A DNA stretch of 64,000 nucleotides. Source: Pseudomonas lurida. GTDB lineage: Bacteria; Pseudomonadota; Gammaproteobacteria; Pseudomonadales; Pseudomonadaceae. Below, piece by piece: positions 47,424 through 57,520 of this stretch; within the stretch, counting starts at the first letter, position 1, and the number at the start of each line of letters is the position of its first letter. Position numbers and translations under genes: made by a program. The stretch is from contig NZ_JAAMRE010000012.1 of assembly GCF_013522705.1 (NCBI RefSeq), forward strand, positions 62,001 to 126,000. The letters are read 5' to 3'. Under the pieces are notes generated by a model that saw only the letters and a program-made list of their open reading frames with translations, made no database searches and was not told the DNA's origin.

Positions 47424-48450
47424 GGTGCACTTCCAAAACGGGCTTATTAAGTGCGCTGTGAAGGCTGGCAATCGAGAGGCAACCGTCGTAAGCGCCCGCC
47501 TCGTCCACGCGCACAACCACACCGATAGGAACCGTTAGAATTTTAACCAGCGCGTGATGCAACGAGTCGTTACTCGACACCGTCGTCAGTTGCGGAACAG
47601 GCACGTCCGACTCACTGACCCACTTCAACGGATTGGACTTATCATCCAGTAGAAGTTTGAATTCACAACTGACTTCATCCACCGGAAGATCAGCAACCTT
47701 CATCAGCGAAAGCCTTTTTAACAGCGGATCTTTGCCGATAAAGTCCCTCACAAACGCGCTGGCGGGATGGGCAAGAACATTGTGAGGTGTATCGAACTGA
47801 ACAAGTTTGCCTTCGCCCTCGAAGATAGCAATCCGATCACCGATCTTGATTGCCTCCTCCATATCATGGGTCACCAGGATAATGGTTTTATGCAAACGTC
47901 TCTGAAGCGCAACCAGTTCATCCTGCAGTCGCTCGCGTATCACCGGATCAAGCGCGGCAAAGGGTTCGTCCATCAATACAACCGGTGGATCCGAGGCCAA
48001 TGCCCGCGCCAGGGCGACGCGACTTTGCTGCCCGCCCGAGAGCTGATTAGGGTAGCGCTGAAGAAATTCCGGCTGCAGCCCAACCAGGGAAATGAGCTCG
48101 CTCACGCGCTGGCGGATTTTCTGTTTGCTCCAGCCCAGCAGCCGCGGGACTGCGCCAATATTTTCTGCAACCGTCTGGTGGGGAAATAAGGCAGCGCTCT
48201 GCATCATGAAGCCAATGCCGCGGCGCAGCGTCACCACGTCGAGCTGATCGGTCGCCACGCCGTTGACAAAGATGCCGCCACTGTCCTGGATATCCAGCCT
48301 GTTGATCATGCGCAAAATGGTGGTCTTGCCGCACCCGCTGGGCCCGACAAATACACAGATCTCACCCTCACGGACGTTAAGCGTCAGATCGCTGACGGCC
48401 GCACGCGGGCTGCCTTTATGGGTTTTATTGACGGCTTCAAAACGTATCAT
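47416..48450 (-). CDS. ABC transporter ATP-binding protein, OpuCA type
   Basis: 344 residues. Walker A GPSGCGKTT, signature LSGGQQSRVALARAL, Walker B VVLMDEPFAALDP and the H-loop ILVTHDMEEA are all intact. Beyond about residue 240 is a tail of CBS-like character (PQLTTVSSNDSLHHALVKILTVPIGVVVRVDEAGAYDGCLSIASL), as in OpuCA and OpuAA, where CBS domains sense ionic strength. Here only one CBS-like unit is apparent. It overlaps the first permease gene by 8 bp and follows the desaturase gene by 30 bp. Confidence 0.9.
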   Translation of the reverse strand: MIRFEAVNKTHKGSPRAAVSDLTLNVREGEICVFVGPSGCGKTTILRMINRLDIQDSGGIFVNGVATDQLDVVTLRRGIGFMMQSAALFPHQTVAENIGAVPRLLGWSKQKIRQRVSELISLVGLQPEFLQRYPNQLSGGQQSRVALARALASDPPVVLMDEPFAALDPVIRERLQDELVALQRRLHKTIILVTHDMEEAIKIGDRIAIFEGEGKLVQFDTPHNVLAHPASAFVRDFIGKDPLLKRLSLMKVADLPVDEVSCEFKLLLDDKSNPLKWVSESDVPVPQLTTVSSNDSLHHALVKILTVPIGVVVRVDEAGAYDGCLSIASLHSALNKPVLEVHHD

Positions 48451-48480
48451 TTTCCGACGCCCAGATTAGCTTGCATAGTG

Positions 48481-49425
48481 TTAGTGCTCGGCAGGATGGC
48501 GGGGACAATCCACGGGGCTGATCAGATACTTCTGCAATAACCGGAAGTACCCATGAATGACATAACCATTGTTTCGTGCAATCCATTGTTCACGCCTGGC
48601 TCTATACACCCGGGGTAAGTAAAACCAGGGCAAACCGGGGAGATCGTGATGAACCAAGTGAAGATTGAGATTAAGGAACAGCCAACTCAACAACCCTGTC
48701 GATTCGTTGATCACCGTGCGGTGTTCCGCAAGCGTTGACGGACGATGTTCGTAAAAGGACCTGATCATCGCGATCGATAAGGCCGGCAGCGACACCAGGA
48801 ATAGGTACTGGATGGCACTGATCGCGCTGTACTCTTCGACCACGGCCAGTATTAGGCCAACACTCAATATATGAGCGGCCCACATGCGCCAAGCCATTCG
48901 CCCGGGGTGAAACAATTGTGCTGTCTGACTGCCCACCAAACTTACTACCGCCAACGGCGCGCCCATCAGCAAACGACCGCCCAGGGTCTTGTTTGCCCAT
49001 AACAACATTCTGATATACCGAGGCGAGCGCAACCAAACAGCAGCGGTGACATAACGACTTTCCGGATCCAGGCCTGGCAATGTAAGAACGTCGTCGTTGT
49101 GATGCGCCAAGTGTGTGTCCCTATAAATGTCGTAGGGGTACCACACGGCAAACGGTAGAAATCCCAAGGCCTTATTAATGGCAGGCCAGCGCGTGGGATG
49201 ACCGTGAATAAGCTCATGTTGAATCGACATCCAAAGCACAACCAATGGAACCAGCAAGACTAGGGTGAAACCCTCGCCAAGGACTTCGCCAGAAAAAATA
49301 ATCGCCGCCCAGGCTATATAGAACCCAGCTAACAAAAGCCAGGTAGGCCATTCAGTTTTACTGGTTACAGTCGTGCTGAGTTTAACGATTTCAGCTCGAT
49401 GAGCTTCATCCAGATAGTTAGGCAT
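48481..49425 (-). CDS. Fatty acid desaturase-family membrane di-iron protein
   Basis: 314 residues from the ATG at 49425; a TTG at 49467 in the same frame is an alternative and neither has a good ribosome binding site. The histidine boxes are HELIHGH (about residues 70-76), HLAHHND and HLVHHDLPGLPWF. They lie between hydrophobic segments, as in membrane desaturases and hydroxylases. The enzyme inserts a double bond or hydroxyl group into a lipid or small amphipathic substrate. It is 30 bp upstream of the ABC importer genes, so it may act on the imported compound. That is unusual for this family. Confidence 0.83.
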   Translation of the reverse strand: MPNYLDEAHRAEIVKLSTTVTSKTEWPTWLLLAGFYIAWAAIIFSGEVLGEGFTLVLLVPLVVLWMSIQHELIHGHPTRWPAINKALGFLPFAVWYPYDIYRDTHLAHHNDDVLTLPGLDPESRYVTAAVWLRSPRYIRMLLWANKTLGGRLLMGAPLAVVSLVGSQTAQLFHPGRMAWRMWAAHILSVGLILAVVEEYSAISAIQYLFLVSLPALSIAMIRSFYEHRPSTLAEHRTVINESTGLLSWLFLNLNLHLVHHDLPGLPWFYLPRVYRARREQWIARNNGYVIHGYFRLLQKYLISPVDCPRHPAEH

Positions 49426-49912
49426 AGTGGTTAGTCGTGAAAGATCTTGTTCGGAACAGGCGCCCAACCATTAAGCCTTCAAGGCTCACCCCAAAGCGGG
49501 TGTTATCTAAAGAGAATGGGTTGGACTATCGGTATGCAAGTGCCTGATAACGACAATTCACATGGCGTGGAGAAGAAATGCCAAGCCTTCGCCGATTGCA
49601 CTGCACGCTTCGCTGTTGGCCTGACAAGGGAGAGGTTTGCCGGTTACAAGTGGAACGGCAAAGCAAGAGATATGATTGAAGCGGATAATGCCGACGTGAA
49701 AAATCGCTGCTGGGGCTGCGTCATGCGACAAAGCCTCAAGGCTATTTTGTAAGATTCGGGCGCCGGACATAGTCGTACCATAAGAATAGGATTGAACTCA
49801 TCCGGCGGTCCGGTGAAAGCAAGGTAGCATGATCACTAATACGAACAAGGAATAAATTTTTTTATGCTTAGTCATAAAAAGAATAAGCAACAGCCAGTCC
49901 CAGGGCAGCGAG
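49426..49912. promoter_or_regulatory. Intergenic region upstream of the desaturase operon
   Basis: 487 bp. It should hold the promoter of the minus-strand desaturase/ABC/monooxygenase unit and the 3' end of the DedA gene. A 101-codon plus-strand frame spans 49447-49752 but overlaps the desaturase start region and shows no recognisable family or ribosome binding site, so it is not called. The stretch 49840-49900 is AT-rich. Confidence 0.4.
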
Positions 49913-50497
49913 TCAACCCTGACTGGAATGTCTGCCCTTAGATCGGTAACGGCGTATAAGAGCCACAGCCACCACCACGCCGACCACGCCCAGTGCAATC
50001 GGCAGGCGATAAGGTTTCAGATCGCCCAAGGCACGTTGCAAAAACTCGCCTGCCCAATAGCCTGCGCCGGCAAACAGCGTGGCCCAAACCAGTGCGCCCA
50101 CCGCATTGATGCAGGCGAATTTGAGCGGTGCAATCCTGCTCGCGCCAATGACCATGGGCCCCAGCAAACGCATGCCGTAGAGAAAGCGCACAGAAAAAAT
50201 CGACGCCGTGGGGTGCCGATGGATCAAGGCAGTGACCTTGTCGATGGCGGCCTGTTTTTTATGCAGGCGCGGCAGTAAGCGGTCGCCGAAATAGCGTCCG
50301 GCCCAGAACAGCAATTGATCCCCCAGCATGCCGGCCAGACTGGCGTAGCCGATCACGGGCAGCAGCTTGAGCACCTGCTGATGCGCGGCCACGCCGCCCA
50401 GGATGAGGATCGTTTCGCCTTCTAGCAGACAACCGATAAAAATCGCCCAGTAACCATAGGTGGCCAGCAGGTGGTTGAGGTCGAGGTGTTCAAACAT
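49913..50497 (-). CDS. DedA-family membrane protein
   Basis: 194 residues. The family signature is present: GYWAIFIGCLLEGETILILGGVAAHQ, GDQLLFWAGRYFG and FLYGMRLLGPMVIGASRI with the conserved membrane Glu and Arg residues. DedA proteins act as undecaprenyl-phosphate or phosphatidylethanolamine flippases or support membrane homeostasis. Four to five membrane segments are predicted. It stands alone. Confidence 0.9.
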   Translation of the reverse strand: MFEHLDLNHLLATYGYWAIFIGCLLEGETILILGGVAAHQQVLKLLPVIGYASLAGMLGDQLLFWAGRYFGDRLLPRLHKKQAAIDKVTALIHRHPTASIFSVRFLYGMRLLGPMVIGASRIAPLKFACINAVGALVWATLFAGAGYWAGEFLQRALGDLKPYRLPIALGVVGVVVAVALIRRYRSKGRHSSQG

Positions 50498-50651
50498 ATG
50501 CGCTCATTTGCTCCATGACGGCCAGGTAGCTCGGGGCATCAGTACTGATCCGTGGCTACAGCAAATGGACACAGACGTCAGCGAGACGGTTCCTTTGAAA
50601 GGTGTTGGGCAACCGACTACTGGCCAGGTGCGCCAGCGCGTGGCTGGCGAC

Positions 50652-51413
50652 TTATTTCCCGCCCGTCACATCGAGAAAGGTGCCGGTAACGAATGAAGCC
50701 TCCGCGCCTGCCAGCCATAGAATGGCCTGTGCCACCTCTTCCGGCTGACCGCCCCGCCCCATGGGGATCGAATCCTTGACGCGGTCCACGCGCCCGGGCT
50801 CACCGCCGCTGGCGTGCATGTCGGTATAGATATGCCCGGGGCGAATGCAGTTAACACGGATGCCTTCACGGGCCACCTCCTTTGCAAACCCGATGGTAAA
50901 CGTTTCCAGGGCGCCCTTTGACGCCGCGTAGTCCACGTATTCATTAGGACTGCCAAGGCGGGCCGACGCCGAGGAAACGTTGATCACTACACCGCCCGGG
51001 CCGTTATGACGGTAGGCCATGCGTTTCACCGCTTGCTGGGCACACAGTATCGGCCCGATGGCATTGACTGCGAAGATGCGCTGCATGCGTGCGAAGTCGA
51101 GGTCTTCCAGGCGTGACTGAAGCGCCAGTACCCCGGCGTTGTTGACCAGTACGTCGATGCGCCCGAACCGGCGATCAATGGCCGTGAACAGATCGGCAAC
51201 CTGTTGCGGGTCTGCACTGTCGGCGCGTATGGCCAGTGCTTTGCGTCCCGCTGCTTCGACATCCGCGACCACCGCCAGCGCCGCAGCCTCGTTGCTGACG
51301 TAGCTGATCGCGACGTCATACCCTCTTTTGGCCGCCAGCCGAGCGGTGGCGGCGCCCACTCCACGACTGCCGCCGGTGATCAGAATCAGCGGTGCCTGCG
51401 AATCAGTGATCAT
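50652..51413 (-). CDS. SDR-family oxidoreductase
   Basis: 253 residues from the ATG at 51413, preceded by GGGAG. The classical short-chain dehydrogenase pattern is complete: TGGSRGVGAATARLAAKRG (cofactor), NNAG, the catalytic Ser in VINVSSASARLG, YVDYAASKGALETF (Tyr and Lys) and INCIRPGHIYTDM. The substrate is unknown. It is followed upstream by an EamA transporter gene on the same strand 29 bp away, so the two probably form an operon. Confidence 0.92.
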   Translation of the reverse strand: MITDSQAPLILITGGSRGVGAATARLAAKRGYDVAISYVSNEAAALAVVADVEAAGRKALAIRADSADPQQVADLFTAIDRRFGRIDVLVNNAGVLALQSRLEDLDFARMQRIFAVNAIGPILCAQQAVKRMAYRHNGPGGVVINVSSASARLGSPNEYVDYAASKGALETFTIGFAKEVAREGIRVNCIRPGHIYTDMHASGGEPGRVDRVKDSIPMGRGGQPEEVAQAILWLAGAEASFVTGTFLDVTGGK

Positions 51414-51442
51414 GGTGTATCTCCCTGTGAGTGTTGGCCTTG

Positions 51443-52270
51443 TCAGCCGATGATGATGGCGCCGCTGGCGATCACGACGCACGCCAGAATCCGGCGCGCG
51501 GTGAGCGGCTCGCCGAGGAACCCATAGCCGATCAGCGCCGCGAACAGCACGCTGGTTTCGCGCAATGCGGACACCGCGCCCAAAGGCGCTTCGTTCATGG
51601 CGTAGATAACCATTGCGTAGGCAAGCAAAGAGACCAGGCCGCCGACCAACGCGGTGACTGTTCCGGGCCGCACGCAGAATAAGCTGCGAGCGTCGCGCAG
51701 ACCGATGTAGACCAGCGGCATCAGTACGCCCCACAAAGCGCTCATCCACACCGTATAGGCAAGCGGCGCGCCCGAGAGCCTGGCGCCGATGCCATCGACA
51801 ACGCTGTAGGCCGCAATAAAGCAGCCCGTGCCCAGCGCATAGGGCAGGCTGGGCACCGAGAGACTGCGCCCTCTGAAGGCCAGCGAAATAATCCCACCCG
51901 ACACCAGCGCAATACCGAGCAGTTGGCCAGGCGCGATACTTTCTCCGGCAAAGAAGGCGGCCCCCAGGGTGATCAATACCGGCGACGAACCACGCGAAAT
52001 CGGATAGACCTGCCCCAGGTCACCGACCCGATAACTGCGCACCAGAAACAGGTTGTAGCCCACATGCAGCAACCCCGACAGCAGCGCGTAGCCCCAACTT
52101 TCAACCGCAGGCGGCAGCATGAACGCCGCGGCGACGGTGCAGGTGATGGCAATGGCCATGCACATCACCGTCATCGACCACAGCCGATCGGCACCGCTGC
52201 GCAGGAGTGCGTTCCAACTGGCATGCAGGAGCGCGGCGAAAAGGACGAGGCAGACCAGATGAATAGGCAT
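51443..52270 (-). CDS. EamA/DMT-family transporter
   Basis: 275 residues with about ten membrane segments in two EamA-like halves (first half ending near LGIALVSGGIISLAFRG, second half ending near RRILACVVIASGAIIIG). Members export amino acids, nucleobases or other metabolites. It is upstream of the SDR gene and downstream of the LysR gene on the same strand. Confidence 0.88.
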   Translation of the reverse strand: MPIHLVCLVLFAALLHASWNALLRSGADRLWSMTVMCMAIAITCTVAAAFMLPPAVESWGYALLSGLLHVGYNLFLVRSYRVGDLGQVYPISRGSSPVLITLGAAFFAGESIAPGQLLGIALVSGGIISLAFRGRSLSVPSLPYALGTGCFIAAYSVVDGIGARLSGAPLAYTVWMSALWGVLMPLVYIGLRDARSLFCVRPGTVTALVGGLVSLLAYAMVIYAMNEAPLGAVSALRETSVLFAALIGYGFLGEPLTARRILACVVIASGAIIIG

Positions 52271-52299
52271 GCCCCATTCTAGGTACGTCGGCGGCGGGA

Positions 52300-53250
52300 C
52301 TACAGAGAAGTCTCCTCATCGCGGTATGAATGAACACTCATCATTGGCTCCTCTACCTCTCGCACTTTCAGCGCCTCACTGAGCAACCAGCGGCGAAAGC
52401 TGACGATATGCGGCAGCGTTTCGACGCCCTTGGGGCAAACAAAGTAATAAGCCAGCGGCGATGGAAAATGCACATCGAACAGCCGCACCAGACGGCCATC
52501 GCTGATTTCCTTCTCGACATGCCCGCTACGCACCAAGGCCACACCCTGGCCGAGCAATGCCGCCTCGACCGTCATGTTGGTATCGCCGAACCTGACGCTT
52601 TCCCTGAGCGGCAGATACACCAGCCCCAGGGCCTCGAACCACACCTCCCATTTGGGCGCCAGCTCTGCACCATCCCGCGCCAGCAGCGGGAAATGCAACA
52701 ACTCGGCGGGGCTTTGCGGTGTTCCGATGCGCCTCAGCAAGTCGGGACTGGCCACGGGAAATACCTGCTCCCCGAACAGGAACTCCGAATGCAGGCCGGG
52801 GTAACTGCCCTTGCCCAGTCTGATCGCGACATCGGCCTGGGCGTTGGAGAAGTGAATGATGGTGTCCGTGGTGTCCAACGACACCAGCAGCTCGGGGTGC
52901 TGGCGAGCGAGGTTCGGCAGGCGGGGAAGCAGCCACTTCAGGGCAAACGAATAGGTGGTGCTCACGCTGAGTCGGACCCGGCCCTTCTGCTCGCGCAGGT
53001 CGCACAACGTCGCCTCCAGGCTGATGAAAAACTCGCGCACGATAGGCGCCAGCGTAGCCCCCGCGGCCGTGAGGCGTAACGCCTTGCCCCGCTCGAACAA
53101 CTGCAACCCCCACAGCGCCTCAAGGTGCCTGAGCTGGTGACTGACCGCGCTCTGGGTCACATGGAGTTCCTGCGCGGCGGCCGTAAAGGTCGGGTGGCGG
53201 GTGGCGACTTCAAAAGCGCGGAGTGTTGCGGTGGGTGGCAGGTCTTTCAT
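52300..53250 (-). CDS. LysR-family transcriptional regulator (GcvA-like)
   Basis: 316 residues from the ATG at 53250, chosen because MKDLPPTATLRAFEVATRHPTFTAAAQELHVTQSAVSHQLRHLE is the canonical GcvA-type start; an ATG at 53265 is possible. The helix-turn-helix (TFTAAAQELHVTQSAVSHQLRHLEALWG) and the effector domain are intact. It probably controls the EamA/SDR genes immediately downstream on the same strand. Confidence 0.9.
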   Translation of the reverse strand: MKDLPPTATLRAFEVATRHPTFTAAAQELHVTQSAVSHQLRHLEALWGLQLFERGKALRLTAAGATLAPIVREFFISLEATLCDLREQKGRVRLSVSTTYSFALKWLLPRLPNLARQHPELLVSLDTTDTIIHFSNAQADVAIRLGKGSYPGLHSEFLFGEQVFPVASPDLLRRIGTPQSPAELLHFPLLARDGAELAPKWEVWFEALGLVYLPLRESVRFGDTNMTVEAALLGQGVALVRSGHVEKEISDGRLVRLFDVHFPSPLAYYFVCPKGVETLPHIVSFRRWLLSEALKVREVEEPMMSVHSYRDEETSL

Positions 53251-53516
53251 CGGGGCAGTATCCATCCAGCCATTAAAAGGGCATTGCATGAACGTAAGCT
53301 CATCATAAAGCCAAGCCGATTGAAAACCTCGCCGTACAATTGGCGCAAGCGTGTCTGCTTCGACTAGAGTGCGATAGTGGCCTTTTGACACAGCGCTTCG
53401 TCACCTGCTGGTAATAAACCAGACGGAAGGCATGCTGCAGCGCCTAAAGTTGCGGCACATAGGGCAGATAACCCCTATGTTGATTACATCCGCAGTACTG
53501 TTCAAGGATCGAACTC

Positions 53517-54731
53517 ATGACCCCGCGCCAATCCAGTCGTACCCCTCTTCCCGGTCATCCACGTTTTCGTTGGTTCGCTTTCATTCCGGTGGTCCCCGCC
53601 GTGATCTGGATACTTTTCCAGTCAACCTCCCCCGCCAACCTCGTTGCTTGTGCGGCGCTGTTGCTGATCGGCCTCGGCGCGTGCGCCTGGAGCGCGAAAG
53701 CCCAGCGCGATGCGCTGTTGCGGTTGACTGCCGACGCACTGGCCGAGCAGGCCGAGGCCGAGGCGGCACACGCCGGCAAGGCGTCGCGGGCGCAGCTCGA
53801 CGAGGTGTTGCTGGGCGCCATGCCGATCTGGGCCAAGCAGGTAGAAAGTTCACGCCAGCAAACCGAAGAAGCCATTGTGAGCCTGGCCAATCGTTTCACC
53901 GGGATCGCCGCACGCTTGCAGGAAACCGTCCAGGCTTCGCAGCACGCCGCCGGTGAACTGGATGGGCAGGCCGCCGACGGCGCCCTTAAGGTACTGGCGC
54001 GCAGCGACAGCGAACTGAGCCAGGTGATCGACTCGCTCAAGGCCACTCAATCAAGCCGCGACCAGACCCTGGCGCAAGTGCGCAGCCTCACCGCCTACAC
54101 CGGCGAATTGCGCACCATGGCCGCCGACGTTGCCGCCATTGCCGCGCAGACCAATCTATTGGCCTTGAACGCCGCAATCGAAGCGGCACGTGCCGGTGAA
54201 GCCGGGCGCGGCTTTGCGGTGGTGGCCGATGCGGTGCGTAGCCTGTCGAGCAAATCCAGCGAGACAGGCCAGCAGATGTCCGCCAAGGTCGACATCATCA
54301 ACAACGCCATTACCCAACTCGTGCAGGCCGCCTCCACCAGCGCTGACCAGGACAGCCATTCGGTGGGCGCGTCCGAGCAAAGCATCCAGCTGGTGCTTGA
54401 ACGTTTCCAGAACATCACCGGGCGCCTGGCCCAATCCGCCGACCTGCTCAAGCAGGAAAGCTACGGCATCCGCGACGAGATGACCGACGTGCTGGTCAAC
54501 CTGCAGTTCCAGGACCGGGTCAGCCAGATCCTCAGCCACGTGCGCGACAACATGAACGCGTTGCACGACCACTTGCACCAGGCCAAACAGGCACCGGACC
54601 AGGCGGTGAGCATCGACGCCCGACAGTGGCTGGCAAGCATGGAGGCCACCTACGCCACCGACGAGCAGCGGCGCACGCACCACGGCAACGCCGCCGCGCA
54701 GCAGAATTCCCAAGACATCACTTTCTTTTAG
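53517..54731 (+). CDS. Methyl-accepting chemotaxis-type receptor without sensor domain
   Basis: 404 residues. Two N-terminal membrane helices ([15 protein letters not shown] and [18 protein letters not shown]) are separated by only a few residues, so there is no periplasmic ligand domain. A coiled-coil signalling region follows, with the hairpin tip [38 protein letters not shown] and a C-terminal part ([21 protein letters not shown]) typical of receptors that couple to CheY-like outputs. It opens the chemotaxis cluster and lies nine bases from cheY. It may sense membrane or internal state. Confidence 0.88.
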   Translation: MTPRQSSRTPLPGHPRFRWFAFIPVVPAVIWILFQSTSPANLVACAALLLIGLGACAWSAKAQRDALLRLTADALAEQAEAEAAHAGKASRAQLDEVLLGAMPIWAKQVESSRQQTEEAIVSLANRFTGIAARLQETVQASQHAAGELDGQAADGALKVLARSDSELSQVIDSLKATQSSRDQTLAQVRSLTAYTGELRTMAADVAAIAAQTNLLALNAAIEAARAGEAGRGFAVVADAVRSLSSKSSETGQQMSAKVDIINNAITQLVQAASTSADQDSHSVGASEQSIQLVLERFQNITGRLAQSADLLKQESYGIRDEMTDVLVNLQFQDRVSQILSHVRDNMNALHDHLHQAKQAPDQAVSIDARQWLASMEATYATDEQRRTHHGNAAAQQNSQDITFF

Positions 54732-54740
54732 GAGCCCATC

Positions 54741-55109
54741 ATGGCGAAAAGTGTATTAGTGGTCGACGACTCCAGCAGCGTGCGGCAAGTGGTCGGTATC
54801 GCCCTGAAAAGCGCGGGTTACGACGTGATCGAGGCCAGCGACGGCAAGGACGCCCTGGGCAAACTCAACGGGCAGAAGGTGCACCTGATCATCAGCGACG
54901 TGAACATGCCCAATATGGACGGCATCACCTTCGTCAAAGAAGTGAAGAAGCTGGCCAACTACAAGTTCACGCCGATCATCATGCTGACCACCGAGTCCCA
55001 GGAATCGAAAAAGGCCGAGGGCCAGGCCGCAGGCGCCAAAGCGTGGGTGGTCAAGCCGTTCCAGCCCGCGCAGATGCTGGCGGCGGTGTCAAAGCTGATT
55101 CTGCCGTGA
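54741..55109 (+). CDS. cheY: Chemotaxis response regulator CheY
   Basis: 122-residue single receiver domain. The phosphoacceptor Asp is in LIISDVNMPNMDG, the acidic pair is in VVDDSSSVRQ, the conserved Thr is in MLTTES and the Lys is in WVVKPFQPAQ. All are intact. It is phosphorylated by the CheA encoded at 55452. It follows the first receptor gene by nine bases with a GGAG Shine-Dalgarno. Confidence 0.93.
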   Translation: MAKSVLVVDDSSSVRQVVGIALKSAGYDVIEASDGKDALGKLNGQKVHLIISDVNMPNMDGITFVKEVKKLANYKFTPIIMLTTESQESKKAEGQAAGAKAWVVKPFQPAQMLAAVSKLILP

Positions 55110-55124
55110 TCCGGGGAGGCTGCC

Positions 55125-55412
55125 ATGTCCATCACCCACGAAACCACTGACGACACGGCTCGCGTGGGCATTGAAGGCGAGCTGACGATCTATACCGTCG
55201 CCGAGCTGGCCGCCGCCCTGCTGCCGCAGGTTGGCAGCGCCGCCCGCCTTGAGCTAGACCTTTCGCAGGTCACCGAGATGGATGGCGCCGGCCTGCAACT
55301 GCTCGCGGTGATCGAGCGTGAAGCCGGCCTCAACGGCATCGCGCTGAGCCTGACCGGTCAGAGCCAGGCCGTCACGCACACACTGCAACTCTGTCGCGGC
55401 GCCGCGTTGTAG
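55125..55412 (+). CDS. STAS-domain protein
   Basis: 95 residues. The STAS fold is shown by the pattern GELTIYTVAELAAALLPQVGSAARLELDLSQVTEMDGAGLQLLAVIERE. At the position where anti-sigma-factor antagonists carry a phosphorylatable Ser (D-S-x-G) there is MDGAG, so the usual phosphosite is a Gly. This suggests a structural or binding role rather than a phospho-switch. It lies between cheY and cheA, so it may modulate the array or the kinase. Confidence 0.85.
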   Translation: MSITHETTDDTARVGIEGELTIYTVAELAAALLPQVGSAARLELDLSQVTEMDGAGLQLLAVIEREAGLNGIALSLTGQSQAVTHTLQLCRGAAL

Positions 55413-55451
55413 GCGGCGCCACCGTTTTATTGATCGACAAGGAAAGTCCAG

Positions 55452-57491
55452 GTGAGCATCAATCTCGATCAGGCACAGCAGACCTTCATCGTGGAGGCCC
55501 GTGAACTGTTGCAGGCCATGGAGCAATCCCTGCTGCAACTGGAGAACGAGCCCGACGATCAGGACGCCATCGGCGCAATATTCCGCGCCGCGCACACTAT
55601 CAAAGGCTCCGCCGGGCTGTTCGGCCTGGCGCCGATCGTGGGGTTCACGCATATCGTCGAAGACGTACTCGACCGCCTGCGCGACGGCGATATTGCGGTG
55701 GACGCCGCCTTGATCGCCCTGCTGCTCAAGTGCGGCGACCACATGCTCGAACTGATCGACGTGGTTGCCAGTCGCGGTGAGGCACTGACACCCGACGCAT
55801 TGGAGCGCGGCGAGGCATTGCGCGAGGCGCTGGGGGTCTACCACCCGCTGCACGCCGCCACGACCGACGACGCATCCGCTGAAGTGGACGACGCCACGAC
55901 GGCCGACGTGCTCTGGCATATTTCTCTGCGCTTCGGCGTGGACGTGTTCCGCAACGGCATGGACCCGCTGTCGTTCCTGCGCTACCTCGAAACGCTGGGG
56001 CAAATCGTGCAGGTCACCACCCTCACCGACCGCATCCCCGCGCTGGAAAACTGGGACCCGGAAAGCTGCTACCTGGACTTTGAGATCGACCTGCGCTCGA
56101 CTGCCGGCCACGCTACCCTCAACGAAGTGTTCGACTTTGTACGGGACGAGTGTGAAGTCGTCATCACAGCCGTCGATGAAGGCCTCGACGCCACAGCGAG
56201 CAGCAGCACTGAACTGGTCACCCAGCCCGAACAAGGCACCATGAGCGCGCCGCCCCAGCGCGTGGCGACGACCAGCGACGCCAAACCCCGGGATGGCAAC
56301 TATGTGCGGGTCAACGCCGACAAGCTTGATGAGTTGATCAATCTGGTGGGCGAACTGGTGATCGCCAGCGCCGGCGCGAGCCTGTTGGCGCGTTCCTGCA
56401 ACAACGACCCCCTGCACGAGGCCACATCGACGGTGTCGGGGCTGGTGGAAGAAATCCTCGATGGCGCCCTGCACCTGCGCATGATCCCCATCGGCGACAC
56501 CTTCAACCGCTTCCGCCGCGTGGTGCGCGACGTCAGCCAGGAACTGGGCAAGGACATCGACCTGCTGATCAGCGGCGCGGACACCGAGCTGGACAAGACA
56601 GTGGTGGAGAAGATCGGTGACCCGTTGATGCACCTGCTGCGCAACGCCATGGATCACGGTATCGAAAGCGCCGAAGCACGGCGGGCGGCGGGCAAGTCGA
56701 GCAAGGGCCACCTGAGCCTCAATGCCTATCACGATTCCGGCAGCATCGTCATCGAAATCGCCGACGACGGTGCCGGGCTCAACCGCGAACGCATCCTGGA
56801 AAAAGCCCAGGAGCGCGGGCTGGTGGCCAGCGGCGCGGTGCTTTCCGATCAGGAGATCTACAACCTGATCTTCGAAGCGGGCTTCTCCACCGCCGAAGCC
56901 GTGACCAATCTGTCCGGGCGTGGCGTCGGCATGGACGTGGTCAAGCGCAACATCACCCTGCTGCGAGGCACCGTCGACCTGGACAGCCGCCCAGGTCAGG
57001 GCACGGTAGTGCGGATTCGCCTGCCGCTGACCCTGGCGATCATCAATGGCTTCCTGGTGGGCATCGACCACGCCACCTATGTGATTCCCCTGGACATGGT
57101 CCAGGAATGCATCGAACTGGATGAGCACCAGCGCCAGTCCAGCCGCGACCAGGGTTATCTGGACCTGCGTGGCGAGGTGCTGCCGCTGGTGCATCTGCGT
57201 GATCACTTCAACCACGAAGGTCCGGTCGCCCGACGCCAGAACGTGGTGGTGGTGCGCTATGCCGAGCACAAGGCCGGGCTGGTGGTAGATGACCTGCTCG
57301 GCGAGTTCCAGACCGTGATCAAACCTTTGGGCAAGCTGTTCGGCGCACTGCGCGGCATCAGCGGCTCGACCATCCTGGGCAGCGGGGCCGTGGCCCTGAT
57401 CCTGGATGTACCGGCTCTGCTCAACCAACTCGTACAAATGGAAGCCCGCACAGCCCAGGCACCACAGTCGCCACTGGTCGTCGCTCGCTGA
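55452..57491 (+). CDS. cheA: Chemotaxis histidine kinase CheA
   Basis: 679 residues from a GTG at 55452 (AAGGAAAG upstream). The N-terminal HPt domain has His48 in [17 protein letters not shown]2-like region follows (about 150-250), then the dimerisation helices ([19 protein letters not shown]). The ATPase domain has N-box [12 protein letters not shown]1 [13 protein letters not shown] and G2 [15 protein letters not shown]. The P5 CheW-like domain is at the C-terminus. All kinase motifs are intact. It phosphorylates CheY (54741) and CheB (61066). Confidence 0.95.
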   Translation: MSINLDQAQQTFIVEARELLQAMEQSLLQLENEPDDQDAIGAIFRAAHTIKGSAGLFGLAPIVGFTHIVEDVLDRLRDGDIAVDAALIALLLKCGDHMLELIDVVASRGEALTPDALERGEALREALGVYHPLHAATTDDASAEVDDATTADVLWHISLRFGVDVFRNGMDPLSFLRYLETLGQIVQVTTLTDRIPALENWDPESCYLDFEIDLRSTAGHATLNEVFDFVRDECEVVITAVDEGLDATASSSTELVTQPEQGTMSAPPQRVATTSDAKPRDGNYVRVNADKLDELINLVGELVIASAGASLLARSCNNDPLHEATSTVSGLVEEILDGALHLRMIPIGDTFNRFRRVVRDVSQELGKDIDLLISGADTELDKTVVEKIGDPLMHLLRNAMDHGIESAEARRAAGKSSKGHLSLNAYHDSGSIVIEIADDGAGLNRERILEKAQERGLVASGAVLSDQEIYNLIFEAGFSTAEAVTNLSGRGVGMDVVKRNITLLRGTVDLDSRPGQGTVVRIRLPLTLAIINGFLVGIDHATYVIPLDMVQECIELDEHQRQSSRDQGYLDLRGEVLPLVHLRDHFNHEGPVARRQNVVVVRYAEHKAGLVVDDLLGEFQTVIKPLGKLFGALRGISGSTILGSGAVALILDVPALLNQLVQMEARTAQAPQSPLVVAR

Positions 57492-57520
57492 CGTATTTGC
57501 AATTCCATGGAGGTTCCGCA

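Noticed and set aside
49447..49752. 101-codon plus-strand frame upstream of the desaturase gene.
   Set aside because: No ribosome binding site or recognisable domain; it overlaps the likely desaturase start region.
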